Below, one piece after another: positions 21,372 to 30,091 of a DNA stretch of 64,000 bases. The notes under the pieces were generated by a model. The model saw only the letters and a list, made by a program, of their open reading frames with translations, made no database searches and was not told the origin of the DNA. The DNA is from Poteriospumella lacustris (lineage: Eukaryota; Sar; Chrysophyceae; Chromulinales; Dinobryaceae): the NCBI GenBank assembly GCA_008000375.1, contig SMOI01000055.1, positions 63,463 to 127,462 of the forward strand. Reading direction: 5' to 3'. The position numbers and the translations under genes are program-made. Each line of letters opens with the position of its first letter. Positions within the stretch are counted from its first letter, which is position 1.

Positions 21372-21918
21372 AGTGTGCTTCCTGAACATGTGACCAGTAT
21401 TCTGCACTATAGATTACCAAGCGTTTAATACTTTCACCAAGATGAGGCGGACCAGTGGCCTATGCACCGATCTTCTCAGTCCCTCCCGATAGAGAAAAGG
21501 AATCGGCCTCTTTTCTCGCCTTATCTCAACCATCGCGTTATAGTCGAGCATTTCTCGGTTCTGCCTTGCTCATTGTTGAATGAGACAGTTTTGCTGCCCT
21601 CCCTTTTGCCTCACGCTACTCTATCCAGAAATTCTGGATCATACCTCATATTTATAGTTAGTTAGCATAATTAATACTTCTCCCTCCTGTCGTGTCGATT
21701 GATTCATGAAAAACGGTAACCTAAAACAACCAATCCTTTACATCCATCTGCGAAAAGAGTACTATTGACTTTGAAAGTTTGCATACCTCCTCGTCGATCC
21801 TCGAATCGAGTCAAAGGCGAGATTTCCATAGAATTGTGGCACGATTCACATTATAGCTATCCTCGATTCAACATACAACGTGGACGAAGTAGCCTATTTA
21901 CAGTGGTTTACATGGTCA
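21372..21918. other. Intergenic between convergent genes
   Basis: 547 nt holding the 3' regions of GCH1 and the REX1BD-family gene. It is AT-rich in places and shows no coding or RNA signal. Confidence 0.4.
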
Positions 21919-22650
21919 TCACTCTTCCATCAATTCGATTTTTATATATTGAATTTCTTGCAACTGTTCGCTGATAGAAGATTCACATTCCTGTATCTTC
22001 TCTCTTAGATAGGTTCGCTGCACTTCACAATTTCCAGACACTGACTGAAGCGATGGAAGCTGCGATTGTAGCCGATCCAAATGGAAAGCGGCAACGTATA
22101 GTAGCTTGTCCTTTTCTGCTTTCTGAATGCTTTCAATTGACTGCACAAGGGAAATCATCTTTCGGTTTTTGAACTCGTCCTATGGAATGAATCGTCAATC
22201 AATGGAGAGTAAAGTCGACAACGAAGGCGAATACTTTCTCACCTTAATTCGAATAACAGATTCGCTCAGCTTATTGAAGGCCTCTGTCATACTGCTGCAT
22301 AACACTGGATAGCTATCGAGCTTAGCGGTGGCAAGGAGATCATCGAGTCCCCTATTATACTCATTGTATGTCTGAATACGACAAAACAGATGAAATTGTA
22401 TTCCGTCGTAGATCACAGTTCAGAAGCATACCTTCACTCTGCTCTCCTGAACGTGTAGAAGAGCATCGATGAGGGAGAGAGCTGTAACGTCTGCCAGTTC
22501 ACTGTCATGTAAAACATCGCCTCTGTTATCTGCAGCGCCGTTATCGACGGGAGGACAAAACTCTGGCAACTTGCAGCAGGGGCAACTTGGATCGTTTATG
22601 TTCGACACTTGTCGCTCCGCTAAAATTCGGATGCACTCTTTGAGATCCAT
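21919..22650 (-). CDS. REX1BD family (required for excision 1-B) protein
   Basis: Small helical protein of the REX1-B family, named for a Chlamydomonas gene needed for excision repair; the molecular role is unclear. Minus-strand exons 22650-22432, 22371-22243 and 22179-21919, all phase 0, with introns of 60 and 63 nt; 202 residues. The splices rebuild the family pattern: ALLHVQESRVKTYNEYNRGL, then VLCSSMTEAFNKLSESVI, then SLVQSIESIQKAEKDKLLYVAAFHLD, and a final EIQYIKIELMEE. The N terminus has a Cys-rich segment (CPCCKLPEFC) that could bind metal. The copia element lies about 120 nt upstream of its start codon, in its promoter side. Confidence 0.75.
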
Positions 22651-22772
22651 ATCTGAGCTTGATTAGGAATGAAGTACTACTTGCTTCTCTTACTTGACTC
22701 ACATGTGTTGTTTGATCTCTTTCTTTCTTCGTTCAGGTTCAGGGTTCTTCTTTCGTCCTCCACAGCGTCGTC

Positions 22773-22777
22773 GTCGT
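22773..22777. repeat. Target-site duplication GTCGT, left copy
   Basis: GTCGT directly outside the left LTR; the same 5 bp lie directly outside the right LTR at 28405-28409. The target was a (TCG)n tract, so part of the match could be inherent in the repeat, but position and length fit copia integration. Confidence 0.8.
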
Positions 22778-23188
22778 TCGATCGCAGAACGCTCTCACCT
22801 AGTCCGGTTCTAGGTGAAGTGGGCCCCTTTTGGGCTTGGACGTTTTGCGTCTTATCAGGTCAACACACTCTCCTATGAGTGTCACGTACCAATGTGGAAC
22901 TCTCCTTGAGAAACCAACTTGGGTTGAGAAGCTTTTAATTCAATTAGAAGTGATTACAAAGCCTTTCTTCTCCAGTGGCATGGTAAGATCTAATGCATTG
23001 GCGTTCTCGTGCGCGGTTGACTCATCTGGATATCTTGAAGGGCCAATGGACTCTGCAATGTGTTTTCCTTGGTATCTTGGGCAGTCTTGTTTTGACTTGC
23101 GCGAAAGCTGGTCATGATCGACGTTGCCGTCACAAACGACATCGTCATCGTGCTCGTCTGTTGGCCCGCGATCGGCCTCTGACAAGCA
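22778..23188 (-). repeat. 3' LTR of the copia element
   Basis: 411 bp, identical to 27994-28404. In element orientation it starts TGCTTGTC and ends GCGATCGA, so the 3' end is GA rather than the usual CA. Its first 249 nt contain the end of the polyprotein gene and its stop codon. Confidence 0.95.
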
Positions 23189-26100
23189 CAACCCTTCAAC
23201 CGCAACGTGAACGCTTGTCCTCATGGCGGTGAGTGGAGTAGAGTAGTTCATAAGGGTGTCTCGAAGGCTGACAAAGGATTCCCCTGACATCGGCTTCGTA
23301 AGCAAGTCTGCTAGCATTTCTTTGGTGTCCTTGTAAATCAACTTGATTTCTCCGCGCTCGACGCGGTCAGCGATGAAAAAGTAACGAATATTCACGTGCT
23401 TCGTTGCACCGGCAAATGTCTTCTTTCGTTCTAGGAGCTTAAGTGTGCTCTGGTTGTCTTCGTAAATAATGGCAGGTTGTTGAACAAATTTGTTTTTGTA
23501 TTTTTGTTGTTGCGATAATAACTCTCGAGTCCATATGATGTCGCCCATTGCATCCGATAGGGCAATCAATTCTGCTTCGGTAGACGACTTTGAGTTTATC
23601 TTTTGCTTGATTGATCTCACAAATATAGGACCTTGCCCCAGGGTAATCACGATTCCGGTGTGACTTCGGCAGTCCGCATGGACACCGTACGAGGCATCCA
23701 CGTACGCAGTAGGATAATCTTGCTGTTTCATGAGCCTGATGCTGCGCGCCCCAGTGTGCTTGAGATATTTGAGCACTCTGTTGAGCTTCGACTCATCAGC
23801 TTTGGTCGGGCTTTGTACGCGTGTCGATAAGAATGATATAGCTGTCAGGATATCAGGACGGGTTCGCTTGGCAAGGTACGCTAACTTCGCAACCACCGTG
23901 TGAAACTTGCCCTTTGCTTCGGCGTCCAAGTCTTGACTTTCCGTTAACAGAAACAAGTCTCTAGATGCAGGGGATGTCGATGTACCAGTCACGTCATGTG
24001 CGGCGAGAACCTCTGTCTCGTATCCTTGCATGTCCACCGTGACGGCATTCTCTTCGAACGTGAAGTGCATGCCCAAGTAGGAATGTGCGTGCCCACGTTT
24101 AACAGAGATTTCCTTGAATCTAGTCCTGAGGCTGTTAAGTAGGGCTTCGATCTGGTCTCCGTCGTTTGAAGTGATCATCAGGTCATCAACATAGATGACG
24201 ACGGTAGTTTGGACACCGTTCTTGCTTGCATTGAGGACGCATATGTCGTATGGGTTGGCGGTGTATCCTTCTGACCTCAGGAATGCGGACAGGGTTTCAT
24301 ACCATAGCAACCCTGATTCCTTACATCCATACAGGGCCTTCTTCAAGCGAACGATGGTGGTCCCTTTCTTCGTAGCATAATCGCGATACGTTGGGTCGAT
24401 CCTTCCAATCACGTCAGTGACCCTTTTGTCCAACATCATGTAGGTGTTCGCGTTCTTCATGGGAGCGTTTAAGTATGCTCCACCGATATCAACCGTTAAG
24501 ACTTGACGGTTTTCTTGTGCGGCTATGGCGGCGACCATCATGATAGCTGTCAGCGAGGCAGTAGGTGACGATTTGTCTTCGCCGGCGATCATGTCCTGCA
24601 TGTGACCACCGGCAACCAGTCGCGATTTAACCTTGAGGAAGTTTCCGCTGGCATCATACTTCTCTTTTAGAAAGACGAAGGAGGGTATGACCACGGACTC
24701 TCGCGGGACCTGTCGATAGTTGACCGGTTCCCATACCTCCTTGGCTATCATCTGAGACAGCTCTGCTTGTACCGAGGCTTCTGCGACTTGACCATGTTTC
24801 TTGATGCCTTCAGCGATAGATATATTGAATACGTAGGAGTCATTGTACACCATGCTGTTCCTCTTGGATGTCGGTCTGAGATGCGTGGGCCTGTGCCGTG
24901 GTTGAGGGATCACGTCCTGTGATCTCACTGGACTGAACTGTGCATCCGTCTCATTGGGTTCAGACGGAGGGGGCTCTGGCGGAGGGGGAGGAGGTTGAAT
25001 GCCGCTCGAATCACTTGCCTCTTGGTCGACAAGCTCAGCTTCATGGACTTCGTCGATGACATCAACGGGTAGCGGCACAGGTCCATCGATTCCTTCGTCT
25101 TGCATCTTGACTGACTCTTGGCCTTCTTCGTCTGGATAGTGATCTAGTTGCTCGTGTCCGTCATCGGCGTCGTCTGGTTGGTCGACTTCAGCGGACTCTT
25201 GTACCATCTTGAACTGCGGGGTCGGGAACGGTAAGTCTCCGACCGGGTCTATCTTGACTTCTTGCTTCTGATCGGCGGTGACTTGATCTGTCTTTGTGGT
25301 AGACATCTGGTTCAAGAAGTCAATTGCGTCCTGGGGCATCGGAATCGTGGTCCAATGATCACGAGATACGACGCGTTTGCTCGATAAAACGAAGAATTCG
25401 GCGCTTCCGGTCACATTTCCCTTTCCCCCAAGCGAAATCGCAGGGACGGTCCGAGCTTGCATGGTGTTCCGGGTAGTGACGTTTGTTGGGACGTGGCAGT
25501 ATTCGCCGAACGATACCTTGAAGTCCCTGCGGAGATCAGTCTTCCGCCCGAGGAACAGCTCGCGGGGCGAGGTACCATGCATGGCGTCCTTCGGCGCCAT
25601 AGTGTTTAGCATCCGAGTGGCGTACTGGACAGCATATCTCGTCAATTGATTGGGGAGTCGATATGGCAGTCCGTATAGAATCGAGCGAGTCCTTTCCTTG
25701 ATCAACTTTACCATCGCTTCGACCCTTGCCACGTGTTGGTCCACGCCCACTTCGTCGTAGTCGACGCCGTGTTGCTTGAGGATGCCTCCGGCCGCTCGCA
25801 TCGTTGCTTCTGGATCTGTCACGACTCTGGTGACTCTAAACCCTTTCGCCTTGTAGTGATCGACGTGGTCAACGAGAGCTCTTGCTACGGTCGTGGCTTT
25901 CTTGTCCGGGAGAAGTGCCACCATCGTTAGTCGAAGCGGATATGACACTGATATCAGGAACAAGTCGGCTTCGATCTGCATGATGTCAGCCAGGAGCACT
26001 TGGTCAACTTGGACTGGCCTTGGGATGAACTCAAGGATTCCCATCGGGTTCTGCCGATCTTTTCTCTTAGTCCCTTGGATGCGCGCTTCGGATGCACCGT

Positions 26101-27976
26101 AGATATTGTTTGCTCGGAGCACATCGGCTGCTGTTATCGGTGCATTGATCAGAGCTCCATTGTTGATGGAGCGAATCAGTGCATCTGCTGACACGTGTCC
26201 AAGCCGTCCTTGAAGCTCACGAGCTTGCCTGGCGCGCTTGATTTGATCTGGCGGGTAGGCGCTTTCACGTTGTGCCACTGTAGTGACCATTGCTTGCCTT
26301 AGACGTTGGATGATCTTGGATCCATCGGCCACGTAGAGCCCGTGTTTCCGCACCTGGAACCGAACGGGGGCCTCAATGCCGGAGAAGCGTACCTCGAAGT
26401 GCGAGTTCCGGACCCACGATATTTTGTGGTCCCCTCTCTCGACTTGATTGAAAGACAAAATGTTTGCCGCACCGTTGGGCGCAAAGTAGACTGGCTCCAC
26501 ACCGAGGAACGATCCGATGGTTGATGTGTGCTCTGCAGCACCCTTGACAAATCCCGAGATTTGGATTGCGTTGGGGGTCTCTCGAATGTCTTGTAATAAC
26601 GCTTCATGTCTGAACACCGATACATTCGCTTGTGTGTCCAATAGGATGTCGGTGTCTCGAAGGCCATGCATCCCTTCATGCGCCATGAACACGCTTTGCG
26701 ATCCTTCGAACCCGAATGTTGTAGCGGTGAACCGATTTGGCTCTCTTGACACGGCTTCCTTCGCTGCTTCAAGTCTTGGGCAGGTCCTTATGAAGTGGCC
26801 GGGGTTACCGCAAAGGTCGCAAACGCCGGGTGTCGGGTTCGAACCCTTGGCCTTCCCAATCTTTTTCTCCTTTTTCTTGGGGGCCTTCTTGTCCTTCTGC
26901 GCATCTCCGACCGTGGAAAACACGACTGGGTTGGCAAACCGATTGTTGACAGTGGTTGAGGTTTGCTCCACACGCTCCTTGGCCAAATTATACGCCTCCA
27001 AAACTGAGCGGGGGTAGCCAGGGAGTGCACCCGAAACGACAAGGTTGTGAAGGTCCGTGAGGAACTTGCCGTACTTCGTGCGGTCAAGCTGCTGTAAGAA
27101 GTGGCGAGCTTGCAGGAAATAGGGATCAGTTGGTACTCCGTACGTTTCCATTGTGCTGGTGATCTCAGTGAACCTCTCGTAGTAACGATGAATTGACTCG
27201 GATGGGTCTTGGCGTATCATTTGATACGTTCTCAGCATTTGGTACGCTTGGGTGTCGCGGTTTGAACTTCCCCCCATGTGGGTAACTTCAATTGCTCTCC
27301 AGAGGTTGATAGGGTCATTGGCTTGGAGGAGAAGCGACTCGGAGTCACTCGCGTTACGCAGCAGTGCCATCGATGACTCGGATAGCTTGGACAGTAACAG
27401 GGCAAAGATCTTTACCTTTTCCGTCTCGCTGTCAAGCCGGTTCTGGATCAGTGCGCGTGCACCTTGAGTGAGCTGCGCGTCCAGAACCTTGATCCTAGAT
27501 TCTCTGGGTAAAGAGTGCAGCAGCACGCCCATGTCGCTGTTCCCAGACTGGTCTTGAACTGTTTCCTCCTCATCCAGATCGTCGTCTTCGACTTGACCTT
27601 CAACTGGCGGCGCAAGAGGGTTTTCTTCTGCGGCTTGGTTAGCCGCGCGGTTCATTCTGACGAGGCTTACCTTTGCCTCGGTTAGAATCGCCATCGTCTC
27701 ACGACCGTCATAATAGCGGCCGGTGTGAAGGCAATTCCCATTCAGAGTGAAGGTTGACCGAATATGGTCTGCCATTCTCGATTTGAAGGTTATGAGGTCG
27801 GCAACATTACCTGGTCGCAACAGCGGGAGATGTTGATTCACTCGCTCCTTCAGTGTGTCAGTGGAGGGAGTCTGGGCAGTGGCTTTGGGCTGCTTCCTTT
27901 TGAAACGTCCTCGACCTTGCTCGGTTTTCGAGCTGCCCGACTTGGCCTCGGAGGAAGACCCTTTTGTCTTCTCCAT
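22940..27976 (-). CDS. Copia Gag-Pol polyprotein
   Basis: One unbroken frame of 1678 residues. N-terminal basic gag precedes a CCHC zinc knuckle at about 384-397 (CDLCGNPGHFIRTC). An aspartic protease motif follows at about 443 (LLDTQANVSVF). The integrase core has Asp in LLADIMQ (about 665), Asp in VVTDPEA (about 720) and Glu in ARVEAMV (about 752). A Pro/acidic linker of about 200 residues leads to reverse transcriptase (from EVWEPV, with LYGCKESGLLWY and the catalytic YVDD at about 1262). RNase H has AYVDASYG (about 1428), STEAELIALSD and EDNQSTLKLL. The last 82 residues are encoded within the 3' LTR. The ATG at 27976 lies only 17 nt inside the 5' LTR boundary, so the leader is almost entirely LTR. 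Confidence 0.95.
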   Translation of the reverse strand: MEKTKGSSSEAKSGSSKTEQGRGRFKRKQPKATAQTPSTDTLKERVNQHLPLLRPGNVADLITFKSRMADHIRSTFTLNGNCLHTGRYYDGRETMAILTEAKVSLVRMNRAANQAAEENPLAPPVEGQVEDDDLDEEETVQDQSGNSDMGVLLHSLPRESRIKVLDAQLTQGARALIQNRLDSETEKVKIFALLLSKLSESSMALLRNASDSESLLLQANDPINLWRAIEVTHMGGSSNRDTQAYQMLRTYQMIRQDPSESIHRYYERFTEITSTMETYGVPTDPYFLQARHFLQQLDRTKYGKFLTDLHNLVVSGALPGYPRSVLEAYNLAKERVEQTSTTVNNRFANPVVFSTVGDAQKDKKAPKKKEKKIGKAKGSNPTPGVCDLCGNPGHFIRTCPRLEAAKEAVSREPNRFTATTFGFEGSQSVFMAHEGMHGLRDTDILLDTQANVSVFRHEALLQDIRETPNAIQISGFVKGAAEHTSTIGSFLGVEPVYFAPNGAANILSFNQVERGDHKISWVRNSHFEVRFSGIEAPVRFQVRKHGLYVADGSKIIQRLRQAMVTTVAQRESAYPPDQIKRARQARELQGRLGHVSADALIRSINNGALINAPITAADVLRANNIYGASEARIQGTKRKDRQNPMGILEFIPRPVQVDQVLLADIMQIEADLFLISVSYPLRLTMVALLPDKKATTVARALVDHVDHYKAKGFRVTRVVTDPEATMRAAGGILKQHGVDYDEVGVDQHVARVEAMVKLIKERTRSILYGLPYRLPNQLTRYAVQYATRMLNTMAPKDAMHGTSPRELFLGRKTDLRRDFKVSFGEYCHVPTNVTTRNTMQARTVPAISLGGKGNVTGSAEFFVLSSKRVVSRDHWTTIPMPQDAIDFLNQMSTTKTDQVTADQKQEVKIDPVGDLPFPTPQFKMVQESAEVDQPDDADDGHEQLDHYPDEEGQESVKMQDEGIDGPVPLPVDVIDEVHEAELVDQEASDSSGIQPPPPPPEPPPSEPNETDAQFSPVRSQDVIPQPRHRPTHLRPTSKRNSMVYNDSYVFNISIAEGIKKHGQVAEASVQAELSQMIAKEVWEPVNYRQVPRESVVIPSFVFLKEKYDASGNFLKVKSRLVAGGHMQDMIAGEDKSSPTASLTAIMMVAAIAAQENRQVLTVDIGGAYLNAPMKNANTYMMLDKRVTDVIGRIDPTYRDYATKKGTTIVRLKKALYGCKESGLLWYETLSAFLRSEGYTANPYDICVLNASKNGVQTTVVIYVDDLMITSNDGDQIEALLNSLRTRFKEISVKRGHAHSYLGMHFTFEENAVTVDMQGYETEVLAAHDVTGTSTSPASRDLFLLTESQDLDAEAKGKFHTVVAKLAYLAKRTRPDILTAISFLSTRVQSPTKADESKLNRVLKYLKHTGARSIRLMKQQDYPTAYVDASYGVHADCRSHTGIVITLGQGPIFVRSIKQKINSKSSTEAELIALSDAMGDIIWTRELLSQQQKYKNKFVQQPAIIYEDNQSTLKLLERKKTFAGATKHVNIRYFFIADRVERGEIKLIYKDTKEMLADLLTKPMSGESFVSLRDTLMNYSTPLTAMRTSVHVAVEGLCLSEADRGPTDEHDDDVVCDGNVDHDQLSRKSKQDCPRYQGKHIAESIGPSRYPDESTAHENANALDLTMPLEKKGFVITSN

Positions 27977-27977
27977 T

Positions 27978-27992
27978 ACTTCTAATTGAATT
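27978..27992 (-). promoter_or_regulatory. Putative primer-binding site
   Basis: One nucleotide inside the 5' LTR boundary, the minus strand reads AATTCAATTAGAAGT, where copia elements have their primer-binding site. It does not start with TGG, so it cannot pair with a tRNA 3' CCA end. It is perfectly complementary over 15 nt to a sequence within the LTR (28153-28167 and 22937-22951). The complement also contains CTTCTAA, the usual anticodon loop of tRNA-Arg(UCU), so a half-tRNA primer is an alternative. Confidence 0.6.
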
Positions 27993-27993
27993 G

Positions 27994-28404
27994 TCGATCG
28001 CAGAACGCTCTCACCTAGTCCGGTTCTAGGTGAAGTGGGCCCCTTTTGGGCTTGGACGTTTTGCGTCTTATCAGGTCAACACACTCTCCTATGAGTGTCA
28101 CGTACCAATGTGGAACTCTCCTTGAGAAACCAACTTGGGTTGAGAAGCTTTTAATTCAATTAGAAGTGATTACAAAGCCTTTCTTCTCCAGTGGCATGGT
28201 AAGATCTAATGCATTGGCGTTCTCGTGCGCGGTTGACTCATCTGGATATCTTGAAGGGCCAATGGACTCTGCAATGTGTTTTCCTTGGTATCTTGGGCAG
28301 TCTTGTTTTGACTTGCGCGAAAGCTGGTCATGATCGACGTTGCCGTCACAAACGACATCGTCATCGTGCTCGTCTGTTGGCCCGCGATCGGCCTCTGACA
28401 AGCA
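27994..28404 (-). repeat. 5' LTR of the copia element
   Basis: 411 bp, identical to 22778-23188. It must contain the element promoter. The sequence complementary to the primer-binding site lies at LTR positions 238-252, and would be the 5' end of the RNA if the element primes itself as Tf1 does. No clear TATA box is seen upstream of that point. Confidence 0.95.
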
Positions 28405-28461
28405 GTCGTGTCATCATCATCATCGTCGTCGTCGTGTCATCGTCTTCGTCATCGTCGCCGT
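28405..28461 (+). promoter_or_regulatory. Right target-site duplication and (TCR)n tract before GT gene
   Basis: Bases 28405-28409 are the right-hand GTCGT duplication. They belong to a longer run of TCG and TCA trinucleotides interrupted by GTGTCAT, ending 121 nt before the start codon at 28582. The same combination, (TCG)n followed by TGTCAT, occurs upstream of both IFT81 genes. Confidence 0.5.
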
Positions 28462-28581
28462 GTCGCCCACGACGTGCCAAGCGAGCGATGATGTTGGATT
28501 TGGATAAACACAAGTCATTTAGCCATCAGCGCTCAGCCTAGTTGATCGTTGCGTTCCATCGACAGTATAGACACGAGGGAC

Positions 28582-29679
28582 ATGAATTCGTTTCAGTTAA
28601 TGCTGCTTCTGCTGGCGCTCCCGCTCTTGTCGTCAAAGCGCCTGTGCTTCCAGAGTAACCAAGCGGGTGAGCGAGGCACCGAAGTTGCCATGTACGATTA
28701 CGCGGATTTTGCGGAGAAGATGTTCAACCATGAATCCTTCATTATCTTTCCGAATTTCACTCACCACCCAACCCCCATGATGACGTTGCCAAAGTTTCAA
28801 AAGCGATTCAACACCACTGTCTATCGACCGCCGTCGGAGGACATAGTGAGCTTGGTGTCTGCTCTTCGATGCGACTTGTATTACGTTATTAAAGCAGGCA
28901 TTAGGGCCGTTAGCGAGCCAAGTTTTCACGCGCTCCGACGAATGCCGTGTCCGTCTGCCATCCACGCAGTCTTCTATTGGGAACCCCATGGCAGCGCATA
29001 TGCGGCAATATCTCCCGAAATCGCTCGTTATCGCGGGAATGGTCCAGTGATTCCGCATATTGTTCGCCCTCCCGACATGGAACGCTTTCGAGCCCGTTCT
29101 GGTCTGCGTCGTACCTTGAGTATTGACGACAAAACTCTGGTGATTTGCCGACACGGAGGCCGAGACTCCTTTGATCTGGACTTTGCGCATGACGCTGTGT
29201 TTGAGCTTGTGAAGCGCCATAATGCAAGTCGTTTGGAGTTTCTCTTCGTGAACACGGACCCTTTCCCTTTACTTGCCAATGGTTCCGTTGTGTCGCACCC
29301 CCAGATCCGCTTCCTTCCGGCTATCCTTGACGAGGAGGGTAAAGAGGAGTTTATTCGCACTTGTGACGCCATGGTGCATGGTCGCGCTATGGGTGAAACG
29401 TTCGGTCTAGCCATCGCCGAGTTCTCGGTGCATAACCTGCCCGTCATCACCTACCCTGGCAAATCGCAATTTCACATTAAGACGCTGGGTGAGCGTGGCT
29501 TTGTGTATCGAAATGGGCCACAACTCATCGATATCGTTGAGGGCTTCCTTGCGCATGGTATCCCACAACGTGATTACAATGCTTACCGTGCCTTCGCTCC
29601 TGACGTTGTCATGCAAGCTTTCAAACAGTACTTCCTGGACCCGTTTTTCAATGTGTCTCAACCCGTCTCGAAGCAGTAG
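28582..29679 (+). CDS. GT4-like (GT-B fold) secretory glycosyltransferase
   Basis: Single exon, 365 residues. A signal peptide (MNSFQLMLLLLALPLLSS) places it in the secretory pathway. The C-terminal half looks like a GT-B transferase: VICRHGGRDSFDLDFAHDAV at the start of the second Rossmann domain, then a FLFVNTDPF strand, and MGETFGLAIAEF, which has the E-x7-E spacing of GT4 enzymes for the nucleotide-sugar site. It ends with YRAFAPDVVMQAFKQYF. Substrate is unknown. The start is the first ATG; an in-frame TTG upstream is ignored. The copia insertion lies about 180 nt upstream, so it may have altered this gene's promoter. Confidence 0.75.
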   Translation: MNSFQLMLLLLALPLLSSKRLCFQSNQAGERGTEVAMYDYADFAEKMFNHESFIIFPNFTHHPTPMMTLPKFQKRFNTTVYRPPSEDIVSLVSALRCDLYYVIKAGIRAVSEPSFHALRRMPCPSAIHAVFYWEPHGSAYAAISPEIARYRGNGPVIPHIVRPPDMERFRARSGLRRTLSIDDKTLVICRHGGRDSFDLDFAHDAVFELVKRHNASRLEFLFVNTDPFPLLANGSVVSHPQIRFLPAILDEEGKEEFIRTCDAMVHGRAMGETFGLAIAEFSVHNLPVITYPGKSQFHIKTLGERGFVYRNGPQLIDIVEGFLAHGIPQRDYNAYRAFAPDVVMQAFKQYFLDPFFNVSQPVSKQ

Positions 29680-30091
29680 CCTCTCACGTGGTAGCGACTA
29701 CCGATGATTGAGCGAGTTACAGCCTCCCCAAGTCCCTACCAGTATATACAAGGGATTTCTCTATGCACCATTTGATAATGTAGCATATCCGTGACCAGTG
29801 TTGTAATAATTGACGACTCTCTCGCCCTCTCCCCCTAAACTGAAACGGCCCTTCTCATCGTCGTCGTCGTCGTGTCATGAAGCCGAAATTTGAAAAAAGA
29901 AACGTTTCGCCGCTGCTGCGCTGAAATAGCGCTCGCTTCTGGTTCTGTTCGTATCAAATCAAGGCCGATTCTTTCCACCAGAAAAGGACACAAGAAATTG
30001 GCTTATATCCTGGTGTTTCTCTCTTTGTGTGTGTATTTCTCTTCGAAAGTATATTTGTCGCGGCAGAGCTATCCATTGAAAGACCACGACC
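29680..30091. promoter_or_regulatory. GT 3' region and promoter of IFT81 copy A
   Basis: 412 nt. A (TCG)5 tract followed by TGTCAT lies at 29858-29877. It marks the outer edge of the near-identical inverted arm. Further out, 29777-29857 shares only short islands with the matching flank of copy B (for example AATGTAGCATATCC at 29777-29790 and CCTAAACTGAAACGG), so homology continues there but has diverged. Confidence 0.55.

Larger units (their letters stand above)
22778..28404 (-). mobile_element. Complete Ty1/copia LTR retrotransposon
   Basis: 5627-bp element on the minus strand: 5' LTR 28404-27994, internal region with one long polyprotein frame, 3' LTR 23188-22778, flanked by the 5-bp duplication GTCGT. 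The two 411-bp LTRs read as identical and the polyprotein is unbroken, so insertion is recent and the copy may be active. Domain order gag, protease, integrase, reverse transcriptase, RNase H places it in Ty1/copia. The integrase lacks the usual HHCC zinc finger, and the VEAMVKLIKERTR stretch around the catalytic Glu recalls copia elements of diatoms and other protists; this sub-placement is inference. It sits between the REX1BD-family gene and a glycosyltransferase gene. Confidence 0.95.

Noticed and set aside
22830-23117. Plus-strand open frame of 95 codons present in both LTRs
   Set aside because: Antisense shadow in a repeat; no start context or known product.
28156-28401. Open frame in the 5' LTR with the same sequence as the polyprotein C terminus
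   Set aside because: It is the U3 copy of the end of Gag-Pol and follows from LTR duplication, not a separate gene.
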